Shown here: positions 44,116-53,532 of the stretch, piece after piece
Position numbering within the stretch: the first letter of the stretch is position 1
How the letters are laid out: each line of letters begins with the position of its first letter
From: Chloroflexota bacterium
GTDB lineage: Bacteria; Chloroflexota; Chloroflexia; Thermomicrobiales; UBA6265
Direction: 5' to 3'
Assembly: GCA_023389575.1 (NCBI GenBank)
Contig: JAEWEG010000011.1
Span: 1-55,621 of the forward strand
Length of the DNA stretch: 55,621 nucleotides
Program-made: the position numbers and the translations under genes
The notes under the pieces: generated by a model
Told to the model about the DNA's origin: nothing
Databases searched by the model: none
What the model saw: the letters and a program-made list of their open reading frames with translations, nothing else

Positions 44116-45573
44116 ATGTCTGAATCAACCATCGAAAAGCGCCACGTCGGTGTGGTGGGCCTCGCCGTGATGGGCGAGAACCTTGCCCTGAACATCGCCC
44201 GCAACGGGTTCGCCCCGGCCGTGTACAACAGGACGGCCGCCCGCACCGAAGAGTTCCTGGCCGAACGCGCCAAGGGCACCGATATCCTCGGCACGTTCTC
44301 GATCCAGGAATTCGTCAACTCGCTCGAAACGCCGCGCCGGATCATCCTGATGGTCAAGGCCGGAACCCCGGTGGACGCGGTGGCGGAGGAACTCGCGCCG
44401 TTCCTGGAAGAGGGCGACATCCTGATCGATGGCGGCAACTCGCTCTACACCGACACTGAACGGCGGTCCCGCGAGTACGCCACCCGTGGCCTGCAGTTCG
44501 TGGGGATGGGCGTCTCCGGCGGCGAGGAAGGCGCGCTCTGGGGTCCGTCGTTGATGCCGGGCGGTCCGGCCGAGGCATACGGGAAACTTGAGCCGATGCT
44601 CCAGGCGATCGCCGCCAAGTCGGAGTACGGCCCCTGCGTGACGCACGTCGGCCCCGGTGGCGCCGGCCACTACGTCAAGATGATCCACAACGGCATCGAG
44701 TACGGCGACATGCAGCTGATCGCCGAGGTCACCCACATCATGCGCACCGCGCTGGGCATGACCATGCCGGAGATCGGCGAGGTCTTCGCTCGCTGGAACA
44801 CCGGCAAGCTGGAATCGTTCCTGATCGAGATCAGCGCGAAGGTCGCCAGCCATATCGACCCGATCACGAACACGCCGCTGGTTGACGTGATTCTCGACCA
44901 GGCCGAGCAGAAGGGCACGGGTCGCTGGACCAGCATCAACTCCTACGAACTCGGCACCCCGATCCCGGTGATCGACGCCGCCGTGATCGCCCGCTCGATT
45001 TCCGCGATGAAGCCCCAGCGCGTGCACGCCAGCACGATCCTGACCGGTCCGGGCTCCGAGGGCCAGCCGCTGCCCGACCAGCCAGACCGCGAGTCCACGA
45101 TCGACGCGCTGGAGAACGCCCTGTACTTCTCGAAGATCTCATCCTACGCCCAGGGCATCGCCCTGCTGCGCGTGGCGTCGGAAACGTTCGACTGGAACCT
45201 CAACATCGCCGAGATCGCCCGAATCTGGACGGCGGGCTGCATTATCCGGGCGCGGCTGCTGGCGCCAATCATGGATGCCTTCACGCGCGATCCCGACCTT
45301 GTGAACCTGATGATCGACGAGCACTTCACCGCCGAGATCAACTCCTCGATGGGCGATGTGCGCAAGGTTCTCCACACCGCGATCGACTTCGGCATCCCAA
45401 CGCCGGCGTTCAGCGCCGCGCTTAACTACGTGGACTCCTACCGGACCGCCGTCCTCCCCGCGGATTTCATCCAGGGGCTGCGCGACTACTTCGGCGCGCA
45501 TACCTACCGGCGGCGGGACATGGAAGGCGTTTTCCACACGGAGTGGATGGAACTCGAATCCTCCGCTTCCTGA
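44116..45573 (+). CDS. gnd: 6-phosphogluconate dehydrogenase, decarboxylating
   Basis: 485 residues, the normal length. GLAVMGENLALNIARNGF is the NADP-binding fold. GVSGGEEGALWGPSLMPGG and KMIHNGIEYGDMQLI carry the substrate and catalytic Lys residues, and LRDYFGAHTYRR is the conserved C-terminal tail. It oxidises 6-phosphogluconate to ribulose 5-phosphate, making NADPH and CO2. The start at 44116 was preferred over 44107 because GGAG then stands nine bases upstream. Confidence 0.96.
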   Translation: MSESTIEKRHVGVVGLAVMGENLALNIARNGFAPAVYNRTAARTEEFLAERAKGTDILGTFSIQEFVNSLETPRRIILMVKAGTPVDAVAEELAPFLEEGDILIDGGNSLYTDTERRSREYATRGLQFVGMGVSGGEEGALWGPSLMPGGPAEAYGKLEPMLQAIAAKSEYGPCVTHVGPGGAGHYVKMIHNGIEYGDMQLIAEVTHIMRTALGMTMPEIGEVFARWNTGKLESFLIEISAKVASHIDPITNTPLVDVILDQAEQKGTGRWTSINSYELGTPIPVIDAAVIARSISAMKPQRVHASTILTGPGSEGQPLPDQPDRESTIDALENALYFSKISSYAQGIALLRVASETFDWNLNIAEIARIWTAGCIIRARLLAPIMDAFTRDPDLVNLMIDEHFTAEINSSMGDVRKVLHTAIDFGIPTPAFSAALNYVDSYRTAVLPADFIQGLRDYFGAHTYRRRDMEGVFHTEWMELESSAS

Positions 45574-45580
45574 CAACCCA

Positions 45581-45616
45581 TAACGCCCACGCGGCAAGAT
45601 CGCGGCGTGGGCGTTA
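45581..45616 (+). terminator. Hairpin after gnd
   Basis: TAACGCCCACGC pairs perfectly with GCGTGGGCGTTA around a 12-base loop, seven bases after the gnd stop. It may split the cluster into tkt-tal-gnd and zwf-opcA-pgl-rpiA transcription units or attenuate readthrough. The following 90 bases could hold a zwf promoter but none is clear. Confidence 0.55.
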
Positions 45617-45707
45617 CAGTTAGTGCTTCACGATTCGGTTCCGGATCGTTCCCAGCCCCCAAGGCACTACTGGATACGTTCTCGACTCCCGCACCATGAG
45701 GCACGAT

Positions 45708-47375
45708 ATGCCAAGCAACTCCCCGGGCGCGGGCAACGGCGATTACAGCGCCCCGCCCTTCTCCACAGCCGCCCCGTCAATGGACGTCGACCATGTCGGA
45801 CACCAGTTCGACCTGACCGACCGCACCACCCAGCAGAACACGAACCCCCTGCGCGATGGCCTTCGTCTCGAGCGGATTCCCGCGCCTTGCGTGATGGTCA
45901 TCTTCGGCGTGACCGGAGACCTGACCGCCCGCAAGCTCATGCCCTCGCTGTACGATCTCGCGGTTGGGCACCCGCTTCCGGAGGGATTCTCGATCGTCGG
46001 TGTCTCCCACCGCGATTGGACGGATGAAACCTTCCGCGAGGAAATGAAGGAAGCCGTGAAGCGCGGCGCCCGCGCACCGGTCACCGAGGAATCGTGGAAC
46101 CTGTTCGCTCAGGGCCTCTTCTACGTGCGTGGCGACTTCGACAGCGAAGACGTCTACACGAACCTGAAGACCCGGCTCGACCAGATCGACGAGGAACGGC
46201 GCGCCCAGGGCAACCGGCTCTTCTATCTCGCCACGTCCCCGACGTTCTACGGGCCGATCATCAAGCACCTCGGCGCATCCGGGCTCGGTAAACGGCAGGA
46301 TATCTACTACAACCGGCCGGATAGCTGGAACCGGATCGTCATCGAGAAGCCATTTGGACGCGATGTCGAAAGCGCCCGCGAACTCAACGCCCAGATCGGC
46401 TCGGTGTTCTCCGAGCGCCAGATCTATCGTATCGACCACTATCTCGGCAAGGAGACGGTCCAGAACGTCCTCGCCTTCCGCTTCGCGAACGCGCTGTTCG
46501 AGCCGGTCTGGAACCGACAGTACGTGGACCATGTGCAGATCACGGTGGCGGAATCGATCGGCGTGGAGGGCCGTGGCGGCTACTACGAGGACTCCGGCGC
46601 GCTGCGTGACATGATGCAGAGCCACATGCTCCAGCTGCTCGCGGTGATCGCGATGGAACCGCCAGCGCTGTTCAACGGCAACGCGCTCCGCGACGAAAAG
46701 GTGAAGGTGCTGCGAGCCGTGGTGGCTCCCAGCGGCGATGACGTCAACCAGAAGACCGTTCGCGGCCAGTACGAAGCGGGCTTCGTCGGGGGCCGGGAAG
46801 TCGGCGCCTATCGCGACGAGAAGGGCGTGCGCCCCCTCTCGCGGACCGAAACCTACGCCGCGGTCGAACTCGGCATCGACAACTGGCGCTGGGCCGGAGT
46901 GCCGTTCTATCTCCGCACCGGTAAGCGCCTGCCGCGCCGCGTGACGGAAATCGCCATCGAGTTCAAGCAGGTGCCGCACCTGATGTTCCAGTCGATTGGT
47001 GACCTGGACCTGACGCCAAACGTGATTTCGATGCGGATCCAGCCAGATGAAGGTATCGCCCTGAAGTTCGCCGCCAAGGTGCCGGGCCCAACCACGCAGC
47101 TCCGGCCGGTACGCATGGACTTCCTCTACGGCACGGCGTTCGGCGAGGCCGGTCCCGATGCATACGAGCGGCTGTTGCTCGACGCCATGCTGGGCGACCC
47201 GACCCTGTTCGCCCGACGCGACGAAGTCGAGACCGCCTGGACGCTGATGCAACCGATCCTCGACGGCTGGGACGAACTTCCCACTCCGGTATACCCGTAC
47301 GAATCGGGAACCTGGGGTCCCAGCAAGGCTGACTCCATGCTCCGGCGCGAAAACCGCGAGTGGCGTCGCCCGTAG
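45708..47375 (+). CDS. zwf: Glucose-6-phosphate 1-dehydrogenase
   Basis: 555 residues from ATG 45708 (TGAGG six bases upstream; ATG 45696 would add four residues). An N-terminal extension of about 60 residues precedes the NADP fold (FGVTGDLTARKLMPSLYDL). RIDHYLGKETVQN (about 240) contains the catalytic His and substrate Lys. It catalyses the committed oxidative step, glucose 6-phosphate to 6-phosphogluconolactone. The next gene encodes its assembly partner OpcA and the one after it the lactonase, a typical order. Confidence 0.96.
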   Translation: MPSNSPGAGNGDYSAPPFSTAAPSMDVDHVGHQFDLTDRTTQQNTNPLRDGLRLERIPAPCVMVIFGVTGDLTARKLMPSLYDLAVGHPLPEGFSIVGVSHRDWTDETFREEMKEAVKRGARAPVTEESWNLFAQGLFYVRGDFDSEDVYTNLKTRLDQIDEERRAQGNRLFYLATSPTFYGPIIKHLGASGLGKRQDIYYNRPDSWNRIVIEKPFGRDVESARELNAQIGSVFSERQIYRIDHYLGKETVQNVLAFRFANALFEPVWNRQYVDHVQITVAESIGVEGRGGYYEDSGALRDMMQSHMLQLLAVIAMEPPALFNGNALRDEKVKVLRAVVAPSGDDVNQKTVRGQYEAGFVGGREVGAYRDEKGVRPLSRTETYAAVELGIDNWRWAGVPFYLRTGKRLPRRVTEIAIEFKQVPHLMFQSIGDLDLTPNVISMRIQPDEGIALKFAAKVPGPTTQLRPVRMDFLYGTAFGEAGPDAYERLLLDAMLGDPTLFARRDEVETAWTLMQPILDGWDELPTPVYPYESGTWGPSKADSMLRRENREWRRP

Positions 47376-47396
47376 TTTCGGGGTGGAGGATTTTCC

Positions 47397-48611
47397 ATGG
47401 TTTCCAAATCTGAACCTCGTCCAATCCTGGGCACCACGTTCCAGTCCGACACGCTCGACACCGGCGCGATCCACGACGAGTTGAACCGGTTGTGGTCGCT
47501 GCTGGGTGGGCCGCCCAAGGGTGGCGACGGGCGCGGCGAAATGGTGGCCGAGCCCCACTTCGGTGGGGGAGGCCTGATGCGGGCCAACACCCTCAACCTG
47601 GTGGCGGTTGCCCGCAACCAGCGCGACGCCGAGCTGATCACGCGGACGATCTCGCTGCTGCACGACTTCCTTCCGTCCCGAACCATCATCCTGATCGCTC
47701 AGGAGATCGATGGCGAAGATCACAAGCAGTTCGATGTCAACCTCCAGCTCAACGAGCAGTTCACCGGCGAAGATGTTCCGGCGCTGCACTTCGAGACGAT
47801 CACGATTTCGGCCGGCAAGGCCCAGTTCAGCCACCTGCCGAGCCTGGTCTCGCCACTGCTTTCGGCGGAACTGCCTGATTTCCTGTGGTGGCCCAGCGGC
47901 GATTTCTCCAGCAACCCGCTATTCGCCGAACTGCACGAACTCGTCGACCGGATCGTGATCGACAGCGCCGTGCTCGGCAACGATGTGTCGCAACTCAGCG
48001 GGCTGCGGTCGCTGCTTATCGCCTCGGACGAAAAACTGCCCGTGCTGGGCGACTTCACCTGGCTGCGGCTGGCTCCGTGGAGGCAGTTGATCGCCCAGTT
48101 CTTCGATCCGCCCGACGTGCAGGTTTGCCTGCAATCGATCGAGGAACTGACGATCGCCTACGCTGAAATGCGAGAAGATGACTCATCCGGACTCGCGGCG
48201 GCCGTTCTGATGGTCGGCTGGCTGGCCAGCCGGCTCGGATGGGAGATTTCGGAGCCCCTGGAGCGACGCAAGGCCGGCGGTTGGAGCGCGCAACTGCGCG
48301 CGACCGATGGAAACAAGGCCAGAGGCATCGCCCTTCGGCTGATGCCCGACCGCAGTCCGGAAGCGGTGTTCTCGCTGCGCCACGTGGAAATCCTCTCCGG
48401 CGGCGACGCTCCCGGCAGGTTCCGTATCGAGCGCACCGACGCCGATGATATGGTGACCAGTAGCGAAACCCGCACGGCGCCGTTCGTCAGCCGCATGGTG
48501 TACGCGCGCCGGCCAACCGTGGAACAGATGCTGCTGGAAGAGCTGCAACGATTCGGTCACGAGCGCACCTATGAGGAAGCGGCGGTGAGCATGCTGAGCC
48601 TGCTGCCCTAG
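47397..48611 (+). CDS. opcA: Glucose-6-phosphate dehydrogenase assembly protein OpcA
   Basis: 404 residues; GGAGG seven bases before the ATG. The middle part (RTIILIAQEIDGEDHKQFDVNLQ around 100-120, and LPDFLWWPSGDF) matches the OpcA pattern. This partner, known mainly from cyanobacteria and actinobacteria, tunes G6PDH assembly and redox-dependent activity. It lies 21 bases after zwf, as in actinobacteria. No cysteine is obvious in the regions examined near the N-terminus, so thiol switching as in cyanobacteria cannot be assumed. Confidence 0.88.
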   Translation: MVSKSEPRPILGTTFQSDTLDTGAIHDELNRLWSLLGGPPKGGDGRGEMVAEPHFGGGGLMRANTLNLVAVARNQRDAELITRTISLLHDFLPSRTIILIAQEIDGEDHKQFDVNLQLNEQFTGEDVPALHFETITISAGKAQFSHLPSLVSPLLSAELPDFLWWPSGDFSSNPLFAELHELVDRIVIDSAVLGNDVSQLSGLRSLLIASDEKLPVLGDFTWLRLAPWRQLIAQFFDPPDVQVCLQSIEELTIAYAEMREDDSSGLAAAVLMVGWLASRLGWEISEPLERRKAGGWSAQLRATDGNKARGIALRLMPDRSPEAVFSLRHVEILSGGDAPGRFRIERTDADDMVTSSETRTAPFVSRMVYARRPTVEQMLLEELQRFGHERTYEEAAVSMLSLLP

Positions 48612-48641
48612 GCCGGCCCAGCGACGAGAGGACTCCGATCG

Positions 48642-49424
48642 ATGACAGACAGTACCCGCTCTCTCGATTACGGCGACCGGGGCCAGGTGCTGGTGGTAAA
48701 GGATGGCGAAGCCCTCGCCAGCACCGCCGCGAATCTCGTCAAGGCCGCCATCGGCCGGCAATCCGCGCGCGGACAGCGCGCCATGGTGGCGTTGTCGGGC
48801 GGATCCACGCCCAAACGCATGGGCCAACTCTTCGCCGAGACCTCGTTGCGAGACTCGGTGGACTGGTCGAGCGTGGAGTTCTTCTGGGGCGACGAGCGAT
48901 GGGTGCCACTGTCGTCTTCAGAGAGCAACGCCGGCGAGGCGATGCGGGCATTCCTGGACCACGTCGCGATTCCGAAGGACCAGATTCATCCGTTCCAGAC
49001 GGAAGACATCAGCCCCGAGGAATCGGCGACGGCGATGGAAGAGACCATCAGGCGACTCGGCAAGGCGGAAGTCCCACGATTCGACCTCGTGCTGCTCGGC
49101 ATGGGTGACGACGGGCACACCGCCTCGCTGTTTCCCGGCACGGATGCCATCCACGAGCGACACAGGCTGGTGGTCAGCCACTTCGTCCCCAAGCTGGACA
49201 GCACACGGCTGACATTCACGCCGCTGTTGATCAACACCGCCAAGCGGGTGGCGTTCCTGGTTGGCGGCGAGGGGAAGGCGGACATGCTTCACACGGTGCT
49301 CGATGGACCGGTGGACGTGAGCGTCTTTCCGTCCCAGGTGATACGGCCTATTGGCGGCAACCTGACCTGGATCGTGGATGAAGCGGCCGCAGCGAAACTC
49401 GACAGGAAGCGCCAGCATGGATGA
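48642..49424 (+). CDS. pgl: 6-phosphogluconolactonase
   Basis: 260 residues. MVALSGGSTPKRMGQLFAE, FFWGDERWVPL and LLGMGDDGHTASLFPGT are the DevB/SOL lactonase blocks; the last two hold the phosphate-binding and catalytic residues. It hydrolyses 6-phosphogluconolactone made by Zwf. AGAGGA lies nine bases before the ATG. The end overlaps the rpiA start by eight bases. Confidence 0.94.
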   Translation: MTDSTRSLDYGDRGQVLVVKDGEALASTAANLVKAAIGRQSARGQRAMVALSGGSTPKRMGQLFAETSLRDSVDWSSVEFFWGDERWVPLSSSESNAGEAMRAFLDHVAIPKDQIHPFQTEDISPEESATAMEETIRRLGKAEVPRFDLVLLGMGDDGHTASLFPGTDAIHERHRLVVSHFVPKLDSTRLTFTPLLINTAKRVAFLVGGEGKADMLHTVLDGPVDVSVFPSQVIRPIGGNLTWIVDEAAAAKLDRKRQHG

Positions 49425-50112
49425 GGCACAGCGGCTGCGAACGATTGGCGAACGGGCGGCGGCGGAGATTTCCGACGGTCAAACTGTCGGGCTTGGCACC
49501 GGTTCGACCGCGAACGCGATGCTCGACGCCCTCGGCGAACGCGTCAAGGCGGGGCTGAAGGTAACCGGAGTCGCGACCTCGGATTCGACCCGGGCGAAAT
49601 GTACCCAGCTCGGCATTCCGCTGCTTGACCTGGATGAGGTTGAGCGGCTGGACCTGTGTATCGACGGCGCGGACGAAATCGATCCCAACCTGGACCTGGT
49701 GAAGGGCAAGGGTGGGGCGCTGCTCTACGAAAAGCTGGTGGCGATGCGCACCGATCGGCTCATCATCATCGCGTCGTCGGAGAAGCTCGTCTCGCGGCTT
49801 GGCACGCGGTTGCCGCTTCCGGTCGAGGTCGTTCCGTTCGGCCATCGTCACACCACCCGGCTGTTGACGGAGCTCGGCCTGCGCCCGGAGCTACGACGAA
49901 CCTCGGACAACGTTCCGTACGTGACGGATGGCGGGCACTACATCCTCGACTGCGACTCGGACGGCATCGACGATGCCGTCGCTTTGGCCGCCGCGCTCAA
50001 GGGCATCACCGGCGTGGTCGATCATGGCCTGTTCACCGGCATGACCGCGCTCGCGCTGACCATCGATGAGCAAGGCGCCATCACCGAACACACTCGCCCG
50101 GCGACCCTGTAG
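49417..50112 (+). CDS. rpiA: Ribose-5-phosphate isomerase A
   Basis: 231 residues from ATG 49417 (AGGAAG seven bases upstream, inside pgl). GLGTGSTANAM, CIDGADEIDPNLDLVKGKGG (catalytic Asp and Lys region) and IIIASSEKLV are the RpiA signatures. It interconverts ribulose and ribose 5-phosphate and completes the pathway set; only ribulose-phosphate epimerase is missing from the cluster. Confidence 0.95.
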   Translation: MDEAQRLRTIGERAAAEISDGQTVGLGTGSTANAMLDALGERVKAGLKVTGVATSDSTRAKCTQLGIPLLDLDEVERLDLCIDGADEIDPNLDLVKGKGGALLYEKLVAMRTDRLIIIASSEKLVSRLGTRLPLPVEVVPFGHRHTTRLLTELGLRPELRRTSDNVPYVTDGGHYILDCDSDGIDDAVALAAALKGITGVVDHGLFTGMTALALTIDEQGAITEHTRPATL

Positions 50113-50127
50113 GGACGTCCCGCAACG

Positions 50128-50829
50128 ATGCAAGACCCCAGCAGCCCGGACTCAACGCGCGACGATCTCACCGTATCCTGGTGGGTCGTCCCGCTGGTCG
50201 TCCTGGCATTCGTGATCCTCTCGGCGCTGACGGCGGGGTCCAACTCGCTCCAGTTCGACCTTTCGGTGACGGAATGGATTCAGGGCGGCGACGGGCAACT
50301 CGCGCGCTGGGCCGCCGATACCGGCAACCTGATTGGTGAGTCGACCTACGCGGTCGGTGTCCTGATCGTGACGGTGGTGGCCACGGTGGTCCTGAAACGC
50401 TGGCGCGACCTGTGGTTCCTGCTGGCGGCGGCGCTTCTTCGGACATTGGCCACCGTGCTCAAAGGGATCCTGGAAAGCCCTCGCCCCTCGGCGGACCAGG
50501 CCACCTTGCACGAGGTGTTCGACGGATTCGGCTTCCCAAGCGGTCACGCCACGACCTCGGCGGTGCTGACAGGGACGCTGGCGTTCCTGGTGGCGCGCCA
50601 GTTTCCCACTCCCCGGGTGAGGATCGCCGCGCTGGCGTTCTGGATCCTTTGCATGGGGCTGACCTCGTTCGCGAGGGTGTGGGTGGGGGCGCACTGGTTC
50701 ACCGATACCATCGGCGGCTCGCTGGTTGGCGTGTTCATCATCCTGGTCGCGGCGAATATGAGCGCTCTGGCTACCATGTGGCGACCAGGTTCATTGCGTA
50801 CAGCACCAGCGCAAAGCCCAGAACGGTGA
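50128..50829 (+). CDS. PAP2-family membrane phosphatase
   Basis: 233 residues with about six membrane helices. The three acid-phosphatase motifs are present: KGILESPRP (about residues 113-121), PSGHATTS (about 138) and RVWVGAHWFTD (about 183). They hold the catalytic His pair and Arg/Lys phosphate ligands. Substrates of relatives are phosphatidate, undecaprenyl pyrophosphate or phosphatidylglycerophosphate. It lies 15 bases after rpiA and is probably co-transcribed. Its 3' end overlaps the convergent YdjM-like gene by 59 bases. Confidence 0.88.
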   Translation: MQDPSSPDSTRDDLTVSWWVVPLVVLAFVILSALTAGSNSLQFDLSVTEWIQGGDGQLARWAADTGNLIGESTYAVGVLIVTVVATVVLKRWRDLWFLLAAALLRTLATVLKGILESPRPSADQATLHEVFDGFGFPSGHATTSAVLTGTLAFLVARQFPTPRVRIAALAFWILCMGLTSFARVWVGAHWFTDTIGGSLVGVFIILVAANMSALATMWRPGSLRTAPAQSPER

Positions 50830-51307
50830 ACCCGGCCAGCCGGGCGATCTTGTCCAGGTAGCCGTCCGTGCGGCTTCGCAGCACCTTGGGCAGGAGCCAG
50901 ATACGCCACTTGACGAACGGCAGCAATGGCTGGATTCCACTTATCGTGCACGCATCGGACAGCAGGTGCGAAAGACATCCGAGGGCGAATGAAAGGACGA
51001 TCAAAGCGATCGTCCGATCTGGGATGTCCAGCACATACCCGCCGACCGCGAACTCCGCCGCCGAAACCACCTTCATGGCGACGGCCAGCGCCGCCGCCAG
51101 CAGCACCAGCATCGGAAGGCCATGAGACGCACCACGGTGGCGCAAACGGAACGGAGCGCGAAGTCCACTCCGGAAATCCAGCCAGTCTGGCGCGCCGCCG
51201 CCGATCACTCCGGCAACCAGGCACCCAACGGCGAGTGGCGGATCCTGGTTGAGGGCGACGGGCACCGCGATGGCGGCCCCCAGCACGGCGTGGGTGAATC
51301 CTCGCAC
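50771..51307 (-). CDS. YdjM-like membrane-bound metal-dependent hydrolase family protein
   Basis: 178 residues from GTG 51307 (GGAG nine bases upstream). TTG 51331 lies inside the terminator stem and is rejected. FTHAVLGAAIAV, PDWLD, RHRGASHGL and SHLLSDACT hold the conserved His and Asp residues of the DUF457/YdjM family, with about four membrane helices. The biochemical role of the family is poorly defined. It overlaps the convergent PAP2 gene tail to tail. Confidence 0.82.
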   Translation of the reverse strand: MRGFTHAVLGAAIAVPVALNQDPPLAVGCLVAGVIGGGAPDWLDFRSGLRAPFRLRHRGASHGLPMLVLLAAALAVAMKVVSAAEFAVGGYVLDIPDRTIALIVLSFALGCLSHLLSDACTISGIQPLLPFVKWRIWLLPKVLRSRTDGYLDKIARLAGFTVLGFALVLYAMNLVATW

Positions 51308-51328
51308 GATAGTCCACTCCAGATGCGA

Positions 51329-51364
51329 CAAACGCCCTCGCGAAGTAATTCGCGAGGGCGTTTG
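51329..51364 (-). terminator. Terminator of the RNA helicase gene
   Basis: A perfect 16-bp inverted repeat (CAAACGCCCTCGCGAA with TTCGCGAGGGCGTTTG) around GTAA, 15 bases after the helicase stop on the minus strand. The exiting arm ends GTTTGT, only a weak T-run. Confidence 0.75.
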
Positions 51365-51378
51365 AGTGTCAGGCAGGT

Positions 51379-53532
51379 TTAGGAACGGGCGTCCCGGCGA
51401 GGACCACGGCGCTCGCTGGCTGGGCCCCGATTGAAGCCACCACCGGAGCGATTTTCGTCGCGGCGTCCGCCACCGCCCTGCGGGCGCTGGCCGTACGGGC
51501 CCGAGCGCGGGCCACGGCTCTGACCGCCGCTTCGCTGGCCGCTGCGGTATCCACCGCCGCCACCGCGAGGTCCGCGGTCATCCCGATCGCGTCGACCGGA
51601 CGCGGCGGGCTCGCTGGACAGCTCGACGTTGACGGGCCGGCCCTTGACCGACGCGTTGTTGAGGGCGTCGATCACGCGCTGGGCGGAATCCTTCGGCACA
51701 TCCACAAAGGAGTACGTGTCGAGGATATCGATGGCGCCGATCGAGCGGCCCGGAACGTTGGCTTCGTTGGCGATGGCGCCGACGAGGTCCTGCGGCCGAA
51801 CGTGGAAGTTGCGGCCAATGTTCACGAACAGGCGAACCATGCCCGAGTCGTTGCGGCCACCGAACGAACCGCTGTAGCTAGCGACATCGTCGTCCTTCTG
51901 CGTCTCGGTGGTGGAGCGACCCGTCTCGGTCGCGTAGAGCTTGAGAATCGCGGCGGCGATATCCACGCCGTCGTGGTCCTTCGCCAGGTCACGAACCGGT
52001 TCGAGGTAGGCGTTGAAGCTCTCCTCGTCCTTCAGGACGTCGAGAACCATGGTCTTCAGCACCTCGCGTCGTCGCTCGTTGACGTCCTTCGCGGTCGGAA
52101 GGCGCTTCGGCTGGATGGTGGCCTTGGTGAAGCGCTCGATGGAGCGAATCCATCGCGACTCGCGCGGGGTCACCAGCGTGATGGCGGTACCCGTCTTGCC
52201 GGCGCGGCCAGTGCGGCCGATGCGGTGGACGTAGGTCTCGGTGCTCTCCGGAATGTCGAAGTTCACCACGTGGCTGACATCGTCGACATCGAGGCCGCGA
52301 GCGGCGACGTCGGTGGCGATCAGGATGTCGGCCTGGCCGGAGCGGAACCGCTTCATGACGCGGTCACGCTGGACCTGCGAAAGGTCACCATGCAGGGTGT
52401 CCACGGCGAAACCACGCGCCATCAGCGCCTCTCCCAGGTCATCCACGCCGTGCTTGGTGCGGCAGAAGATGATGGCGGAGGACGGAACCTCGGCCTCCAG
52501 GATGCGGGTGAGGGCGTCGATCTTCCGCTGTCGCGGAATCTCGTAGTAGACCTGGTTGATCGCGGCGACGGTCATTTCCTTGCCGCGCACCGAGATCCGC
52601 TGCGGTTCGTTCATGTACTTGCGAGCAAGCTCGGCGATGCGCTGCGGCATGGTGGCCGAGAACAGGGCGGTCTGCCGCTCCTGGGGAACCTGCTGAAGGA
52701 TCCACTCGATGTCGTCAACGAAGCCCATGTCGAGCATTTCGTCGGCTTCGTCGAGCACGAAGTACTTGAGGTTGTCGAGGTTCAGGGTGCCGCGGCGCAT
52801 GTGATCCATCACACGGCCGGGCGTGCCCACCACGACTTCGACGCCACGCTGCAGACCGCGAAGCTGGCGATCGTAGGCCTGGCCACCGTAGATCGGCAGG
52901 GTCTCGATGCGCTTGTGGCGACCGAGCGCGGCCAGCGCCTCGGAGACCTGGATGGCAAGCTCGCGGGTCGGGCACAGGACGAGGGCCTGAACCCCACCAC
53001 GACGGCTTTGGACGGTTTCGATGATCGGCAGGCCGAACGCGGCGGTCTTACCGGAGCCGGTTTCGGCCTGGGCGATCACGTCGCGACCTTCCAGCAGGAC
53101 CGGAATGGTCCGCTCCTGGATTGGCGAAGGAACTTCGTAGCCGACGGACGCGATGCTTTCCAGCAGCGCCTCGGAAAGACCAAGCGACGCGAAGGTCACG
53201 CGGTCATCCTCGACCTCGACGACTTCGGGCACGACCTCGGCCTCGACGACCGGGGTGGACTCGACGACCGGGGTGACTGGCTCGACCTCGGCGGCATGGG
53301 CCTCCGGGGCTTCAACCACCGCGACCGGGGCATCCTGGTGGACGTGCTCGGCCGAAGCTTCCTGCTCGGCTTCACCGGATGATTCGCCAGCGTCACCCTG
53401 GTATTCGGTGCTGGCGGCGCGAGCCACGATCTCGTCGATCGCGGCCAGATTTTCAGGACGGTCGAGAACGGCCGACGCGCCAGACTCGCTGGAATGACCC
53501 GGACCGAACCCGTTGTTAGAAGTGAAACTCAT
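51379..53532 (-). CDS. DEAD-box ATP-dependent RNA helicase (DeaD/CsdA type) with RGG tail
   Basis: 717 residues from ATG 53532 (GGAG nine bases upstream). About 120 acidic, Val/Glu-rich residues come first. The helicase core then has the Q motif (FASLGLSEALLESIASVGY), Walker A AQAETGSGKT, PTRELA, TPGRV, VLDEADEML, FSATMP and HRIGRTGRAG. A DbpA-type RNA-binding domain (about 560-640) follows. The end is a Gly/Arg-rich tail with repeated RGG/RSGG. It unwinds structured RNA in ribosome assembly or mRNA decay, with cold-shock roles in relatives. A long leader upstream fits such regulation. Confidence 0.93.
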   Translation of the reverse strand: MSFTSNNGFGPGHSSESGASAVLDRPENLAAIDEIVARAASTEYQGDAGESSGEAEQEASAEHVHQDAPVAVVEAPEAHAAEVEPVTPVVESTPVVEAEVVPEVVEVEDDRVTFASLGLSEALLESIASVGYEVPSPIQERTIPVLLEGRDVIAQAETGSGKTAAFGLPIIETVQSRRGGVQALVLCPTRELAIQVSEALAALGRHKRIETLPIYGGQAYDRQLRGLQRGVEVVVGTPGRVMDHMRRGTLNLDNLKYFVLDEADEMLDMGFVDDIEWILQQVPQERQTALFSATMPQRIAELARKYMNEPQRISVRGKEMTVAAINQVYYEIPRQRKIDALTRILEAEVPSSAIIFCRTKHGVDDLGEALMARGFAVDTLHGDLSQVQRDRVMKRFRSGQADILIATDVAARGLDVDDVSHVVNFDIPESTETYVHRIGRTGRAGKTGTAITLVTPRESRWIRSIERFTKATIQPKRLPTAKDVNERRREVLKTMVLDVLKDEESFNAYLEPVRDLAKDHDGVDIAAAILKLYATETGRSTTETQKDDDVASYSGSFGGRNDSGMVRLFVNIGRNFHVRPQDLVGAIANEANVPGRSIGAIDILDTYSFVDVPKDSAQRVIDALNNASVKGRPVNVELSSEPAASGRRDRDDRGPRGGGGGYRSGQRSGGQSRGPRSGPYGQRPQGGGGRRDENRSGGGFNRGPASERRGPRRDARS

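Noticed and set aside
51308..51331. TTG start for the YdjM-like gene
   Set aside because: Lies within the helicase terminator stem; GTG 51307 has a properly spaced GGAG.
51802..53382. 526-codon plus-strand frame
   Set aside because: Antisense to the DEAD-box helicase; low-complexity Val/Asp/Gly product without a domain.
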